64,000 bases of DNA from assembly GCA_004764695.1 (NCBI GenBank), contig SMSO01000025.1, positions 3,431,102 through 3,495,101 of the forward strand, given 5' to 3'. The translations under genes and the position numbers were made by a program. The first letter of the stretch is position 1. Every line of letters begins with the position of its first letter. The stretch comes from Schizochytrium sp. TIO01. Its lineage: Eukaryota; Sar; Bigyra; Thraustochytrida; Thraustochytriidae. Shown here in pieces: positions 22,035 to 34,100 of the stretch. Below the pieces are notes generated by a model that made no database searches, was not told the DNA's origin, and worked only from the letters and a program-made list of their open reading frames with translations.

Positions 22035-25000
22035 GTTTATGTATTTATTTGTTTAGTTTAGTGTTTTAGTTTGTTTGTTTGTTTCTTTACTAGTCGAGGG
22101 ATCGACGCCTGTTCCCGAGGGGCTGAGAAGCTGGCAGTTTCTGAGCCTTAGTTGAGGAACCAACCGCTTCTCCGCTGTTGCTGCGGCGCTGCAGATGCTG
22201 CTGTGGTTCTCCACGCCTCGCCTGTAGGCCTGCCACGCGAGCGTGCAAAGGTGGTCGAAGGCCGTTCGTTCGACGCCACTTTTGCTTGTTACTGCGTGTT
22301 GCTCTAGCCAGAGAGAGCATTTAACGGGGAATGATGATGTTGAACGATTAAAAAATAAGTAATAATGGAACTAACGCTGCTTTAAAGTTTTACCAAATGA
22401 GGGAAAGAAACTTACCTCTTCTTAGCCACAAACAAATAAAGTGAATTATACGCGTAAGCATCATTGTCCCTGTTGGCTTGAGTCGCTTATTCATTTATGG
22501 AAAGTCTTTGGACTCAGCACCTCTGCTTAGTGCATGCATGCATGTCATGTGTTTGGGCAGAAATAATAAGAGCAGGTGGAGCATTCCTTTCGAGTAGGTC
22601 GCCAAGTGCATACGGACTGCTATGTGGTTCTGATCACATGTCGCTGTCTGCTTGTAGTTCCGCATTTGATGCGCCAACATGGCGGATGACCCCCTCACTT
22701 CGCACTCCTTCTGAATAGGGTGCGCTTGTTGGTCTTCGTTCACATGGTAGCTATAGCTATAGATAGCTAGCCTATCCTATAGCCCACCAGTAGAATGCTG
22801 CATGATGGGTATCCTGAATGGCGATGCCGTTCCGTTGCTTGATGCTGCCCGAAACCTTCTCCAATTGTGCATACTTCGAAGCGCAGAGGAGTCATTAGTG
22901 AGCGGTTTTCTGGAGCTTGCTCGCTTACTCAATAACTTGCTTGCTTACTTGTTTGCTTGCTTGCTTGCTTGCTTGAAGATGATTGATTTAGATCGGCCTT
23001 GATTGATTGTTCTTTGATTGATTGTTTGTTTGATTCTTTCTATGTTTGCTTGTTGGCTTGTATGGTTCTCTAAGAGGAACCTTCTGTCTCCTTTTCAAGT
23101 TGGTGGCGCCTATGCACCTGTGAAAGACACCCTCCCTCAGTCTCTTCTCTTCTCTTCTCTTCCCTTCTCTTCTCGCAGCGGCTGTCTGTCTTTCAAGAAC
23201 AACTCAGGTTAGTGAGTGAATGATCGAACGATCGAAGGACAAACTCTCCTCCGTGCGAGCGGTGTTGTTCAACAGAATAGATCCTGCTTCTGAGAAGAAG
23301 AAGCTGCCCCATAGATACTATCTATACTCCCTGTGCTGACGAGCGGCTGAGATGGAAATGACGCCATGGAGAGGAGTTCTCACGAGCCGACTTCCAACAG
23401 GTTTGAAACCCTCCCAACTCCAAGACACAGCTCCGCTTTTGTCTTTCTCCTCGTGCGACTGACTGATTGATTTATTTATGCGCAGGTAGGCGGGTAGGAG
23501 GCACCTAGCTAGCCACTAGCGGCCGCCACTCTCATGTCGCGAGAAAGAAGGCCCCTCAAAACGGAAAGAAAGAAGAAGACCGGCGCTCCGAAAAGAATAG
23601 AAAGATTGAAAGACACCGCCCCAAAGGTCGTCCGCTCCTCCCAGAACCAGCTAGCAACTCATAGGGACAGCTTTATTCCCAATATTTCCTTTTCCAAGCT
23701 GACATTTTAGTTTTCTTTTCTCTGTGGGTCCACGCGGTCCGTCTACTTTGCGCTCCGAAAGAGCTTTGCGATGGGAACGACGACTGCCTAGGAGTGGCTA
23801 GTCAGTGGCTAGTCCCAGAGATCACACACTCACGGCAAGAGGAGAGAGAGAGAGAGAGAGAGAGCGAAGTAAGATCTGGAGCACCAAGATCTGCAACGAA
23901 GTCGAGGACTGACGGTGGCGCTCAAGAATGAATGAGGTCGCTGGGAGTTGCGTTTGCCAGGTGAGCGAGCCGCAAGAGAAACCAACCAGCAGGTATGCGC
24001 CATCGTCACCTCGATCGTCACCTACAGGTTTCCTCATGGACTTCATAATTCGTAATTCATCAAGTCCAACGATTAAACAAACGTCTTCGCAATTGCACTA
24101 CAGATGACCGGACCAGCTTGTTGTGGGAGCGCAGCACTTGCTTGCTGCTTCTCAGGTCTTACTTTCTTAGCCTTACCATGCAAAGAAAGACAAGAACCAG
24201 CAAGCGTCACAAGCTCTGTTGCAAGTTCCCGTGTAGCTTCTTCTATCAGGCGAGCGAGTTATTGTGTAGGCTCAGACAGACAGCAGACAGCAAGCATCAT
24301 GTGCTCTGCTGTTCTTTGCCCGTTCGACGGAAGTGCAGCGGCTGACCACCTCAGCACGCTTGCTGACAAGCGCCCATGCAAATAAATAAACGTGCTGCAC
24401 CATCGTCAGTGTAACGCCGGGATCTTGGCACTCCGTGAGACTCTCAAGCAGCAGTCCAGGCTGGTAGTTTCGCCGCTCCCGCTACTGCTACGGGCTTCTT
24501 CAAGTGGTCGGCGTGCGTTATGTACACCCAGAGCGAAGTCGTTGCCTCGGTCGAGTGGCAGGCGAGCCTCAGGTTAGAGCAGCCAAGTCTCAAGTCTCAG
24601 CCAAGCCAAAGCTTTGGTGCTCTTTCTCATGATATCGCTGACTCCTCTGACTATAGTAACTTACCGACCAACTAATTAACTAACTAACTGTCCATACGGT
24701 CGGTTTCCCGGCGGCAAAGGGGCCCTTTCTTTTGGAGGCTTCGCTGTTGCTTTCAATCTGCTTTCAATCGTAGAACGTGGAACTGCTCTCTCTCTCGCAA
24801 TGCAGATAGATAGAGATGACCCTCGCCGAACTACCTGGCCGTCATATCGAGGGTCTTCATAATTTGTCGAGTTTGCCGTGTCCATCGATGGTCCGAAGGG
24901 TCAGATCTATGGATCAATCGCGCAAACGTAGGACACCCTTAACGTCGTCAACGTGGGTGTATAGCTGGCCAGCAAGATTTTTATGACTGCCCACAACGCT

Positions 25001-25180
25001 GGCGACAGTGATGATGTTGGTGGAGAACTCAATGACGTTCGGAATGTTCGTGCCTGATAGAGAAGAATATTCGCTAGCTCTATGAGTCTTTGATGAAAAG
25101 GCGACGGACTTGCGACCACTTGATGTCTCAATGTTTATTTTATTTTATTTTATTCTATTTTATTCTATTTTATTCTATTT

Positions 25181-28100
25181 TTTAAAGAAATGTATTTTTT
25201 TCTTTCTTTTCTTTCCTCATTGAAAAAAACTTGAAAACAATAATCCTTTCAAATAACATATTTACTTCTAAACTATCGGGGAAAAGACATTGCTTCAACA
25301 TCAAATAGGTAAGAGTTAACCCGTTTACCCGTAAACATTTTTTTCTTCTCTATGTGTCTCCGTATATATTGTGATCTACAAGAAAGGGTTCTCATTCTTA
25401 TATAATAAATTTTGATTTTGATCCTTTAGTAGTAGTTGAAAAGTTTTATAGTTCTACCGAACAGTTAGGCCGGGACATTTTGTCAATGCTCTCTCTCTCT
25501 CTTTCAGCATCGATGGGTGGGTGCTATTATGGGGGCTAGGAAAGGCCGACGTTCGGAGTTAGGGAGGTCTATGCCAAACGTTCGCTAGCAAACTGCTATT
25601 TATCTACTATCCTTCGTTCCCGGACGTATATATATTTTATATACTTTTTTCGGATAAATTACGATTTTTTAATCTTAAAATCCTTTTTCCTTTCTTTTGT
25701 TTCTTGAAAAAGATTAGGAAAAAAATATGATACAATAGGTAGAGAGATAGTTGTGCGAGTCTCCTAATTCGAAGAACAAACTTTAATTCCTGTTTTTGGT
25801 CTCAAAGAATACCTGACATTCGCGAACCACTATGGAAGGGGAAGGCGGCAGTGTATCTCCATTTCATCCACAACAACTTAAATCCTGCAAGCAGACGCAG
25901 ACGGGGCTGTCTCAGAGACACGAGAACGTGTCGACTTGAAATAAATAATCAAGAGAGAAAAGAAAACCCGAACCTCGTGTTTTCTTTCAACTTTGATCGA
26001 GAACCATCGCCGTGAAACTTTGCAAGCCATCCCTGCAAGTCAATGCATGTCTGTTGGAGCACCCAACGAGGACCACCAATCATCACATCAGAGGTGTTGG
26101 AATTGAAGGGCCATGGTTCTTCGAACCGCCATTGTAAGGCCGAGTCAAAACATAAAGATCTCGCCATGAAATCAACCACCGACATTGTTCTACCTCTTCA
26201 ACTCGCGGCACTGAGAACTCGTGGTCAGCAAGACCAGATATATCGTCAGCAATGGGCTCAGGTAAGAAACGGGGTTGGTCGTTGGCAGATGATATATGGG
26301 ACTCGCATGCGCGACTCAGCATTCCGTCATCCGGATCAATACTTTGATTGACGTTCGAGCTACCTCGGGCGTTGTACATTGTCAGAATTCCTGTCAGTTT
26401 GACCTTTGCGAATCCCTCTCCTTGCACGGGTTCGATTTGATGGTCCAACCAATGGTTTTGCATTTTGTACAAGGAGATTGAGGTGCCCTGAGCTCGTAAA
26501 TGACCTAGGTGTCGGATAAAGGCCATGCTCACCAACGCCGCCAACTGTTCCAATCAGACATATAGGTCTAATCATTGTCCTGTAGGTACTACCTAATAGT
26601 AATATTAGTCTTTATAGAAACGGAAAGAACACCGGAAGAGAGAGGAGAAAGAGAAAGAGAAATCAAAAGAATAAAACAACGCAAACAACGCAAGACGTAA
26701 TCTCCAATCAATTTGTCCTTCAGCATCTTTGAAAGCTAGTGGAATAACACATTAACAGCAACGCCAGAGCCACATTTTTAAGTAACTGACTGGAAGAGGG
26801 AAGGAAAGAGCAGAAAACTAACCATTCAGAGCCATTTATTTCTTTTCTTTCATGTTTGAAATTAATGTCACAGGTCTGACTAACTACCAGAGTAATATCT
26901 GCCTTCTTAGCGAGGTATCGAACCAACTTTTTTGACTCATAATGCTGCACATTGACTCTGACCAGAAACTAATCGTACTCATGTCGTCAATAAGTTTTTA
27001 AAATTTATGAAGCAATTGTGAAAGGGAGGTGATTACCCCCACCACAACTTGCGAATAGATTCTATATTATCAAAATGCATTCAGCCTTTTGACTTTTGCT
27101 CTAATTAAAGATATAACTAGGAATGGCCTGTGACTGCTGAGAGTGCGATGTTATCAACAAAGAATGAATGCATGAATGAATGAATGAATGAATGAAAGTG
27201 GGTTCTATATCTTAGACCACGAGACGAAAACTAAATAGTTGGATATATCTAAGTTTAACTTAATATTGTAAGATGGCCCTCATTTGCCCTGCTTCGATAA
27301 AGAAAAGAAAAGAAAAAAGAGCTCTTTAAAACAAAGCCCTATACTTCTAAAAACTGAACATCTGAGGTCTACAGGCTCAGGCTGCGATACATGTTGCCCT
27401 TCTTTCAATTTAAATGCTGAGGAGAATTTGCTCGTGAGTTATAGATAAAATAGTCGAACCATTCACATCCAATGTATCAACTTACGAGACCCAGCTGATG
27501 ACTTCGAAATTCCAAATTATTGATTCATCAGTTGATCACTACTTTCAGCAGTTTGACATTATGGTGCTTGCATTATTCGAGTCGGCCAAGGGGGGGTAAA
27601 TAGATAAATAAATACATAAAGAGCTCTGAAAAAAGAAAGAAAAAAGAAACTCGAAAGGGGTAAAAGAAAAGTAAAAAAATGTTTCTATCTTTTCCTATCA
27701 TTTCTAAAAAACCTAAAGTTCTCACCTCATTCCCCTTTGTTTTGTCAACATCACGAGATTGTGGCATCCTTTTCTATGAATCTGCATCAATATACTCCAC
27801 CTACAACAGCAGCTCCTGTGATTACGAATTCAAGCGCATAACACCTTGCAGATTGCTGCGATTGACCTCATCTGGTGATCGTGTCCACCTCAATAGGTAC
27901 TACTTTGAGGCCATTCATGAAGAATAGCTTTTGTGATGAGGGACCTCATGCCGGAAGGGGCACGCGACATTTCATACATACCAACTCCAATACAAGGTAC
28001 AGCAAATATGGCTTAGAACCTGGTCATTAGACCGGCTGTTTGTCTGACTTTTCCAGCCTCTCGAATACCAATCGCAAGGCTAAATGTGCGTTATAGAATC

Positions 28101-31100
28101 TATTTCTCTCCACAAGCCTCAGATAGATTATCCCGGCTAAAGGCAAATTGCATTGAAAGGAGATGCGGAGGTGATTCTGGGGTCCTCAATTGATGAAAGA
28201 CTGAATGAAAGAGGCTCGTTTGACTATGACAATGCGAAGAAACGCGGGGTTTGAAAGACCGGCTTGGCTCTGATGAGACTGCTAGCCAGTCAAAGTAATG
28301 GTATAAATTTACGAAAAATAAAAATAAAAAAATTGCAGCGAAGCGCGAACTCTTACTTTTCCAGCTTGAGTCACCTTGCCAGCTGAACCCAATCTTTTCA
28401 GCTTTTCTATAACCTGGCCCAAATGACAGTTCTTTTCTTCATTTTACTTAAACTGTAATGCAGAAGCGGTTGCAATATTCCGATGCTTAGCTTTCCTGTG
28501 AAGTAGCTCACTGAAGCTGTCTCCAATAACAGGTAGGGAGTACCCACTTTAGACTAATTGGCCTGGATGCTCCTTTTTCATTTATGTTCTTCCTTTTGAA
28601 TAAAAGGTTTGAAAAAGAAGTGGTAGTCTGGGAAGAACTGCAAAAGTGAGACAACTGTTGGTCGGCTTTCTCTCCTGCTCTCCGCTTCGGCACTTGGAAA
28701 GAAAGCAAAGGAAGTCTTTATATTTCCCCGTATTCTATTTAATCGCAATCTATTTGGGAGCTCAGAAAAATTTCCAGCTTTATTATTATTTTTTTATTTT
28801 TTATTTTTTTTAAATAAAGAAATTGAATCGTTAAGTTTTTGTTTCTACTACTGATAATCAATGATTATCCCATAATTTATATAAATAAGTAGACGCTTCC
28901 TTACACAAGAGTGCATTCAACGCATCAAAGGTTGAATTAGCTGAGAGCTTCTCCTCTCAGAATTCTGACGAGGTTCAAGGACCATGAGATTTGGGTATTC
29001 AGGCAGCTGTGTCATAACATCTTAGATATTCACATAACTCTTTCGCAAAAGTTGCGTCCGTTACTTCTGGCTATCTTGCCTCTAGGTTTCAAGTCTACAT
29101 TCCTGCGTCAGGACTTAAACAAGGCCTCGGGACTCATTTAGAACAGGTCCTATCCGACGCAATCGCATTTCCGAAGAATATCTTCACAGACTCCGTTCAA
29201 GACAAACGTTTGCTGCTTTAGTCGCAAAATTTGTCTCGTCGACGCGTCCAATATTTAGTTTAGCTGCGTGGAGAGGTTCACTAATTTGTTCTTGCGCGGC
29301 ACTGCAGTCGCGGTAAGTATGAAAGGAGCTATCACTGCGCCTCCTCGAGATGCTGCTGTACATTTTGACCATTCTCTATGATGCATCGCCGCCAGGCGAA
29401 GAGTAAGCCTTGACTTCTCAAGACTTGAGCACACCAACAAAATCTGCCCTAGCTCCGTGACGATTAAGCCGTTCAATCATGATTTGCTAAATAAACCGTC
29501 ATGCTTGTCAAGCAGAAGATTGAAGATTCTCAGTTTCTACAGCTCGCTAATGAGTAGGCGTGCACCACGCAGACAAACAGATAGATACACGGCAGCTGGG
29601 GCAATGATTCAAGACTTTGTTGACCTTGAGATGCGTCCATGCATGTTGTTTGCCATCGTTTTGCGTCTGTGGTAACAAACTCGCTTTCTTTCGCTGAGGC
29701 AAAGCACGCTCCAAAATTGCGTACTCTGGCCTGCCTGAAGATGCTGTGACGAACATACATACACTGCGTTCACTGGGGTGCAATGGATTGCGAAGCGAGT
29801 TAGCTCTGCGGAGCATGCTCCTTAGCACTGAAGAGGACATGAAGAGATAGATGCAAGCAGAGACCTTCGTTTTATTCTGTAAAATTGAAGTAGGTTGATC
29901 ATTACCAGAGCGAGAGGGGGAGAGAGAAAGTCGATGCCCATGCCCTGCACTGCGAAACCAATAACAACAACTTCTTTTGCGAGTATGACAACTAGGCCTC
30001 TTACCTCTGTAACACCCCGCCGGACCCCACGTCGCCGACGGATGAACAATGTCGAGCCCACACCACAGAATTGCGAGATCTCTCGGCGGTCTCAAATCTC
30101 ACTCTTACTTGACAAAAGAACTGGGAACATCATGAGACGTAGGAGCGCGAGGCAGGCCTCAACTTACCTCATGCGTGCTTTGCACTGCCTCGCTGTAGTT
30201 GCTCTCCCAACGGCAGACGATAGCTTTGTCAGCAGCTTGGGCGAAGGAGGGCTTGATCCTGCGGCGGCGCACAGAGCGAGCAGTCTGACTGTCTATCAAC
30301 GTGGGGTGGACTGGTTGGTGGATTCGTGATTTCGTGGATGGTCAAATCAAATCCGTGGACGGCTTGCGCTGACCGTCTGCTCGCCTTCATATTGCGTTAT
30401 AATTGTGTGAGACCATCGCGGTTGTTTCGTGGCCAGGGCTTGTGCGTTTCACGGCGCGTCTTGTACAAGCGGTCCTGTGTTTTTCTCTGTCTCTCTCTTT
30501 CTGTTGGTGTTATTTATCACTGACAGGGTAAAAAACTAGAACTTTTTATCTTTTTCTTTACTTTTTTCCAATTGTTCTGTTGCATACCCTGGTACTGTGA
30601 CGAAAGACCATTTCGCACATCTGCAGGCAAGTTGAATACTCCTTACGGCATTTCTCCGGAGTGCAGCTGCTTCCCTGCTGTGTCAAAGATTAATGGCGTG
30701 GCTCGCACATCAGGAATAGATGCTTCCTCGTGCAAGGTGTGGAATTGTGACATATAAATGTGTGCTGGCCAAGACCAGCATTCGAGTGCTTTTCATCTTC
30801 ATCTTATCTTGCCAATTCTTTAAGCAGACCGTGGTTTGATAAGCGGTGAGCAACGGTTTATGAGACAAAACTTGGGGGGAGGATAATATCAAGACGAGCA
30901 TGGCTCCGTCTCCATGATTGATAGGAATGTATGGGGAGAAAAAAAATATTTATGCGCAGGTCTATACTACATTTTGATGGCATGAGCTCTGAATTTTCAA
31001 CTTCATCCTATGTCACAAACAAATACGCCAGTCACCGTGGAGATTTCCTAATTAATCAAGCCACATCACGAGACAAGAACGTTAAAGCAAAGTGAGTGTT

Positions 31101-34100
31101 TATTTTGCGCATGATTCCTACTACTCTCAAGTGGCCCCACTAAGCACCAATCTGAAATACCAAACTAGTGAGGTCTCCATGCAGCCTGTTGCGCGCAACG
31201 TGGGGAAATAAAACACTTATAAACTTTTCTGTGAATTTGCGCAGGCAAAGGTTGCGTTTTCTTCACTCACTGGCACAACTCATACCTTCCACCTATTCTT
31301 TTTTAGCTTGCATAAGTTCCTTTCTCTTTTGAAGCTGCCTTCCTTCGGACTCCAGCATAGAACAAGTCTCGTGATTCGGTCCTAGTGAGTCTACTGAGCA
31401 TTGAAAGGGCACCTGCGAGAAGTCCTTGGGACCACACCATAGTCAAATTTTGAAGAAAAGGATTTCCCGTTTCTGAAATTCCTCCTCTTCATAGTAGAAA
31501 GACAGAGGGAGCAATAAGGAAGAAAAAGTCTAAATGGCCTCTTGGTTCTACAACTCTTCAGCACTGTGCTCATGGTGGGTTTGAAGGACATTAGGGTTCG
31601 TGCTGGCTTGAGCTAGATGTAAAGTCTCTAGGCTTGCTGATACCCGGACCACATGGCTGAAGCCCCGCAGCTTGTCGAGCTGCCCGTATTAAGTGGTTGT
31701 ACAGGAAGCACTAGTCTTGTTAAATTGACTGCTTCCCTTTTTCTAGTTCTAGTTCTGGCGGAAATGGCTGCAGATTTACGACTTTGAAAGCCTGTAGAAT
31801 GCCCACAAGTGCACAAACATTGCGCAAGAGCGAAAGCAGCCAAAAGACATCGGGACCTCAGTTCTAAGTTGCCGTGGCTACTAGTCTAGCAACAAAATTC
31901 GATCGTGCAATAACATTTGAACGGCTTTGAGATATGTGAGTAAATGATTCTATCGGCCCCCACAAATCTTTATGCATTAGACCACAAGGAAGCCGTCCTG
32001 TAATCTGTACCACGACAACAAGACATTTGTTGCTTCAAGAACAAAGTGCAGAACATGTGAAGCACTCAATTGTGGAGTTCCTGATTTCGATCCCAAATCA
32101 ACATGATCTCAAGATAATCTTCCTTGTTCTGGAGCCTGTATTCTTCAGCTCAACAGTCTCACCAACAAATAAGTCGATGACAGCAATTCATAAGCGTGCT
32201 GACATCTACATGCTCTCCCTTCCGGTCCCCTCAGCTCGTGGCAAATTCAACATAATGCTCTGAAAGAGACTTAAGAACACTTTTCATGAAGGACCATTGG
32301 AGATTTCACAAATTCTCCGCTGCTACTATACCAGAGTCCTTCAAAAATACCTCTATGAAGTTTATCAGTAGCTTTCGGCTCTTTTTATGAAAGAAAAGTT
32401 CGAAATTATTTTATGTCCAACACACCGAGTTTTTCCGAGGCTTCTTCACTATTTTTGAAAGGATTTGTTTTACATTATGAAGATCTTTCTATGTTATTTT
32501 TAAAGTAAAGGCAAATTGATGATGATAATAATAATAATACATAGTCAAAAAATAATAGTGAGAGAACATATATATTATTATTTTAAATTAGTACTATTGT
32601 AAAGTGAAAGAGTAAAATAAAATAACTTTTCTAAAGTTTTAAATTTTCATAGAAAAGTATTGATAGTTTTTCCGAAGCATGCGTGGTTCCTTTTGTTTGA
32701 TTGTTACCTCGAAGATATTTGGAAGAACATTTAAAACTTTCGAAGCCAGATATAATAATTCAGCGTGTTTAGCTTTTCATTTAGCTTTAACTGCGCCTCC
32801 AGTAGAGAATCATGGGTCTTTCACTCCGACTTACAATGTCGAGTGCTAATAAAAGGACCCTCATGAGAGCAGTGCTGTTGTGAGCATAGTTGGTTTTGTG
32901 TCTCATGCCTTTCAGTCTACGTGGCACATTCCTTGAACTGCATACTCTCGGGTGACCGACCCAGCTTGTATTAGCCAGTAGTAAAGCTCTGAGAGAGTGA
33001 CCCGAGCCGTTTTCAACCTCCTTTCTCCTCCTTTCCGCTTCTCTTATAACGTTATTTTTATCCTTATTTTTGTTTCTACTTTATTCGAAAGTATGGTAGT
33101 ACTATAGAATGCTTTAGTTCGGATTATAACATTCCATCAAGAAGCTCTGAAGGCGTATGCTAGTAGTACAGCTCTTAGTTTGCTTGCAACACATGGAGAA
33201 AGTGGCAAGAGCCGAAACCACGATGAGGTCGGAGAAGAGTCATCTTACCCACTATAGAACCACCATGACTGGGCACCCGACGTCTCGACGATGTCATTAT
33301 TTCTCGCACTATGATTTATTTACTGAACGAGACCACATCTATTTCATTTGAACCTCTGTTTCATACTTCGTTGCAGTTTACGACCACGTGAGAAAGATTA
33401 AAGGTGCGCACTAGCTAGGTGCTGCTGCACTACATAAGAATCAGACGATTCAGTGCTGCATTAATTCTCATCTTTATTCTCCGCAGCCGATGCTTGCAAT
33501 TAACTGTGCTTGAAATACGCTGCCGTCCGCCAGTCGCAACCGTCAAAGTTGGGCGGCCACCAAAGGCTGAACCGTGAACTTTGGGTTGGGCCGGAAGTTG
33601 AAGACGTGGTTTGATGGTGTTTCAGTCTGTGAGACATCACTACAACCATGAACTCAGAAGTGGCTGCCGCCTGACAGCCAAGCTCGCTTACTTGCTTGTT
33701 TGCCTTCTTGTGCTCAATTTAATTTTCCGTAGAAACTTTTACAATCGCCTACTTACAGATCGGTGTATATATTTGAGAGAGGTTGACTGAGAAACCGAAC
33801 CGAACCACGGCTTCGCAGAACAATCCATAGAAGCGAAGCAGGTAATCAAAGAGGTCAATAGTTTTTGATTATTTGTGATGTAGAAATGTACACTCCCCCG
33901 GTTGTTTACAGAATGAATGACAAATGCAATGAAGACGAGCAGGCGGTGATAAGATAAAGGCGGGGGAGGTAACTTGAACTGCTCATGTTTTGTAATTTCA
34001 ATTACAATTGTGTAATGACTGATTTCCTCAAAGTGTCTGCCACTAGATGTCGTACCTATTTTCTTTAATTTGTCTCTAAGCAAAGCGAATCTTGCACTTA

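Larger units (their letters stand above)
17347..25180. other. Microsatellite-dense noncoding region
   Basis: About 7.8 kb without a recognised gene. It is crowded with tetranucleotide tracts: AAGC (about 19090-19113), GAAA/GAAG (19222-19300), a three-copy 44-bp higher-order TTTG/TTCG repeat (19404-19535), CATA/TATA (about 19845-19880), ATTC (21675-21710), GTTT (21964-22034), TTGC (about 22950-22976), GA (about 23840-23863) and TTTTA (25137-25180). TAGC/CTAG strings are also frequent. A weak two-exon candidate at 22053-22464 (minus) is discussed under findings. Confidence 0.6.
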
